Source: Alphaproteobacteria bacterium
Lineage (GTDB): Bacteria; Pseudomonadota; Alphaproteobacteria; UBA2136; JALTLI01
Length of the DNA: 16,241 bases
Reading direction: 5' to 3'
NCBI GenBank assembly: GCA_027005635.1
Contig: JALTLI010000107.1
Coordinates: forward strand, 1-16,241
Below the pieces are notes generated by a model. The model ran no database searches, was not told where the DNA came from, and saw only the letters and a program-made list of their open reading frames with translations. A program made the position numbers and the translations under genes. Positions 14,483-16,241 of this stretch are shown here, one piece after another (positions within the stretch are counted from its first letter, which is position 1; every line of letters starts with the position of its first letter).

Positions 14483-15596
14483 ATGCAGGCAGAACATAAA
14501 TCACTTATTGATGAAATTAGGCAATCATTTGAATTGCTGAGGGGGCATCTTTGATGTTAATGCAACCAAACAACGCATAGCACAACTAGAAGAAAAATCT
14601 CTTGACCCTGATTTATGGAATAATCAACTTGAAGCTAAAAAAATATTGCAAGAAAAAACACGTTTAGAGAATGTTTTAACGGGTATTGCAACTATGGATA
14701 ACCGCCTAGAAGAAGTTGTTATGTTGTTTGAACTAGCAGATGAAGAAAATGATAAAGATACAGAAAAAGAAGCTGAAGAAGAATTAAAAATACTAGCTAA
14801 AGAAGTTGATAGATTAGAAACAGAGCGCTTACTTAGTGGTGATGCAGATAGTAACAATGCATTTTTAGAAGTTCATTCTGGTGCAGGTGGAACAGAAAGC
14901 CAAGATTGGGCTGCAATGTTACTAAGAATGTATACTCGTTGGGCGGAAAGTAAAGGTTTTAAAATTTCTTTAATTGCTGAATCTCGTGGTGAAGAAGCAG
15001 GGATAAAATCTGCTACTATTGAAATAACTGGTGATATGGCTTACGGCTTATTAAAAACAGAATCTGGTGTTCATCGGTTAGTTCGTATTTCTCCATTTGA
15101 TTCTCAAAATAGGAGGCATACTTCATTTTCATCTGTTTTTGTTTACCCAGAAGTTGATGAAAATATAGATATAAATATTGAAGAAAAAGATTTAAGAATT
15201 GATACATACCGCGCAAGTGGAGCAGGTGGGCAACATGTAAATACTACTGATTCGGCAGTTAGAATTACCCATGAACCAACAGGAATTGTGGTTGCTTGTC
15301 AACAACAACGGTCTCAACATAAAAATAAAGCGCAAGCCTTAAAAATGTTAAAAGCTAGGTTGTATGAACATGAAATTCAAAAACAAGAAGCAGAAAAACA
15401 AGCAGTAGAAAGCACTAAAACTGAAAATGGTTGGGGAAGCCAAATACGTTCGTATGTTTTACATCCGTATAGAATGGTAAAGGATTTACGCACTAAAGTG
15501 GAAACAGGCAACGCAGATTATGTACTTGATGGTGATTTAGATATGTTTATTAATGCTGCTCTTGCTGCTAAAGCTTCTAATAGAAGGGATGGGTAA
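14483..15596 (+). CDS. prfB: Peptide chain release factor 2 (programmed +1 frameshift)
   Basis: RF2 ends translation at UGA and UAA. Codons 1-23 (14483-14551, MQAEHKSLID...LLRGHL) run into TGA at 14552-14554. Skipping one base (T14552) continues as DVNATKQRIAQLEE to TAA at 15594-15596, for a total of 370 residues. The joined protein has the coiled N-terminal domain, SPF at 203-205 (the RF2 stop-codon anticodon) and GGQ at 248-250 (peptidyl-tRNA hydrolysis), close to E. coli numbering. A start at 14646, the longest unbroken frame, would lose the first 54 residues and is wrong. It lies 12 nt after nuoN with only a weak ribosome binding site. The short gap suggests cotranscription with the operon. 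Confidence 0.97.
14540..14555 (+). promoter_or_regulatory. prfB autoregulatory frameshift site
   Basis: AGGGGG (14540-14545), a 3-nt spacer (CAT) and CTT TGA T reproduce the E. coli arrangement AGG GGG TAT CTT TGA C in spacing and sequence. The internal Shine-Dalgarno-like sequence and slow decoding of UGA promote a +1 slip on CTT. When RF2 is scarce, frameshifting rises and more RF2 is made. The base after TGA is T rather than the usual C. Confidence 0.95.
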
Positions 15597-15603
15597 TTTT
15601 TAT

Positions 15604-16241
15604 ATGAAAAAATTAAAGTCATCTATTTATAAGAAAATAATAGCAGTTTTTATTGGTATATTTTTAGCAATATTTATTATGTTTGCAACTATTGCAATTT
15701 CTTTAAATTTAAAACCTTTTAATGTTACTCCTTATTTACATTACTTTAATAATTATTTAAAAATTGGTGAAAATAATATTTATGTAAAAAAAGCAGTAAT
15801 TTCATATAAAGGTAGTTTGCAGTTAGTTTTAAATGGTTTGAAATTAAAATCTCCTGAAAATGTAACTATTTCTAGGGTTGATTATTTACATGCATCTTTT
15901 TCTAATCGTAATTTGGCAATGGGTAATTTGGTTATTAAAAATATCCACATGAAAGGCTTAGATTTACAGCTAGATATAGTTAATGATGGCTTTGAAATTG
16001 CAGGATTAAAATTAAAGAATGGTAATACAAAACCTATAGATATTATATCTGTTTTAAATGATAACCAAAAGTTTCCATATTTAAAATATCTTAAAACTAT
16101 AGAACTTCTTGAATCTACAATCCAAATAAGTGATACAATTAATGATGATATATGGTTGGCAAATAATATTGATGGAATACTAGAAAATTCTGTAACTAGA
16201 GGAAGTTATATTTCATTAAACACAGATATACAACGTATTGG
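15604..16241 (+). CDS. Membrane-anchored protein, possibly AsmA/YhdP-like (3' end outside the window)
   Basis: The frame opens at ATG 15604 and stays open for 212 codons to the window edge. It begins KKLKSSIYKK, followed by a strongly hydrophobic helix at about 11-33 (IIAVFIGIFLAIFIMFATIAI), an uncleaved signal-anchor by appearance. What follows is alternating polar and hydrophobic sequence with the feel of repeated beta strands: LKIGENNIYVKKAVISYKG, LVLNGLKLKSPENVTISRVD, NLVIKNIHMKGLDLQLDI. This pattern matches AsmA-like and DUF3971/YhdP-type envelope proteins thought to move phospholipids, but I rest this on pattern alone. AAGGGATGGG at the end of prfB is the likely ribosome binding site; the gap to prfB is 7 nt. 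Confidence 0.6.
   Translation, partial: MKKLKSSIYKKIIAVFIGIFLAIFIMFATIAISLNLKPFNVTPYLHYFNNYLKIGENNIYVKKAVISYKGSLQLVLNGLKLKSPENVTISRVDYLHASFSNRNLAMGNLVIKNIHMKGLDLQLDIVNDGFEIAGLKLKNGNTKPIDIISVLNDNQKFPYLKYLKTIELLESTIQISDTINDDIWLANNIDGILENSVTRGSYISLNTDIQRI

Noticed and set aside
14552..14554. TGA in prfB as evidence of a TGA-to-Trp code or a broken gene
   Set aside because: The flanking AGGGGG and CTT are the classic frameshift signals. Tryptophan is coded by TGG throughout, and nuoD ends in TGA.
14646..15596. prfB starting at ATG 14646 as a 316-residue protein
   Set aside because: It would lose the first 54 residues. The upstream sequence encodes the normal RF2 N-terminus joined by a canonical +1 frameshift site.

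Overview
The window is a nearly continuous stretch of a bacterial respiratory complex I (NDH-1, nuo) operon, all on the + strand. It runs from the last 67 codons of nuoB through nuoC, D, E, F, G, H, I, J, K, L, M and N. prfB (peptide chain release factor 2) and the start of a membrane-anchored protein follow. The DNA is AT-rich, roughly two-thirds A+T by eye. Separate nuoC and nuoD, NuoG without the extra N7-cluster cysteines, the NuoD C-terminus and an unrelated membrane gene inside the operon all fit an alphaproteobacterium. A genome shrunken toward AT, as in host-associated or Rickettsiales-like lineages, is plausible, but I cannot name a genus.

Layout: 3-206 nuoB (partial); 206-2096 nuoC and nuoD, overlapping; 2097-2443 an unusual 347-nt spacer built from palindromic repeats; 2444-4316 nuoE and nuoF; 4319-5056 a DUF805 membrane protein with a lysine-rich, histone-like tail; 5056-14470 nuoG to nuoN with almost no spacers; 14483-15596 prfB with an intact programmed +1 frameshift; 15604 to the window end a partial gene with an N-terminal membrane anchor. 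Five junctions use the same TAATG stop/start overlap (nuoB/C, DUF805/nuoG, nuoH/I, nuoJ/K, nuoM/N), so translation is probably coupled. I see no internal promoter, terminator, tRNA, rRNA or CRISPR array.

The genes cover all three parts of complex I. NuoE, F and G form the NADH-oxidising module. NuoB, C, D and I form the quinone-reducing connection. NuoH, J, K, L, M and N form the proton-pumping membrane arm. All subunits look full length with their cluster ligands and key charged residues, so the complex should work.

The parts that are not routine are the nuoD-nuoE spacer, the DUF805/lysine-tail gene locked between nuoF and nuoG, a three-codon mini-ORF at the start of nuoD, and the prfB recoding site. 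The spacer holds two diverged inverted repeat copies plus a younger GC-rich palindrome, and it is open in both directions. I found no evidence of a defence system, mobile-element gene or other wholly new multi-gene system.
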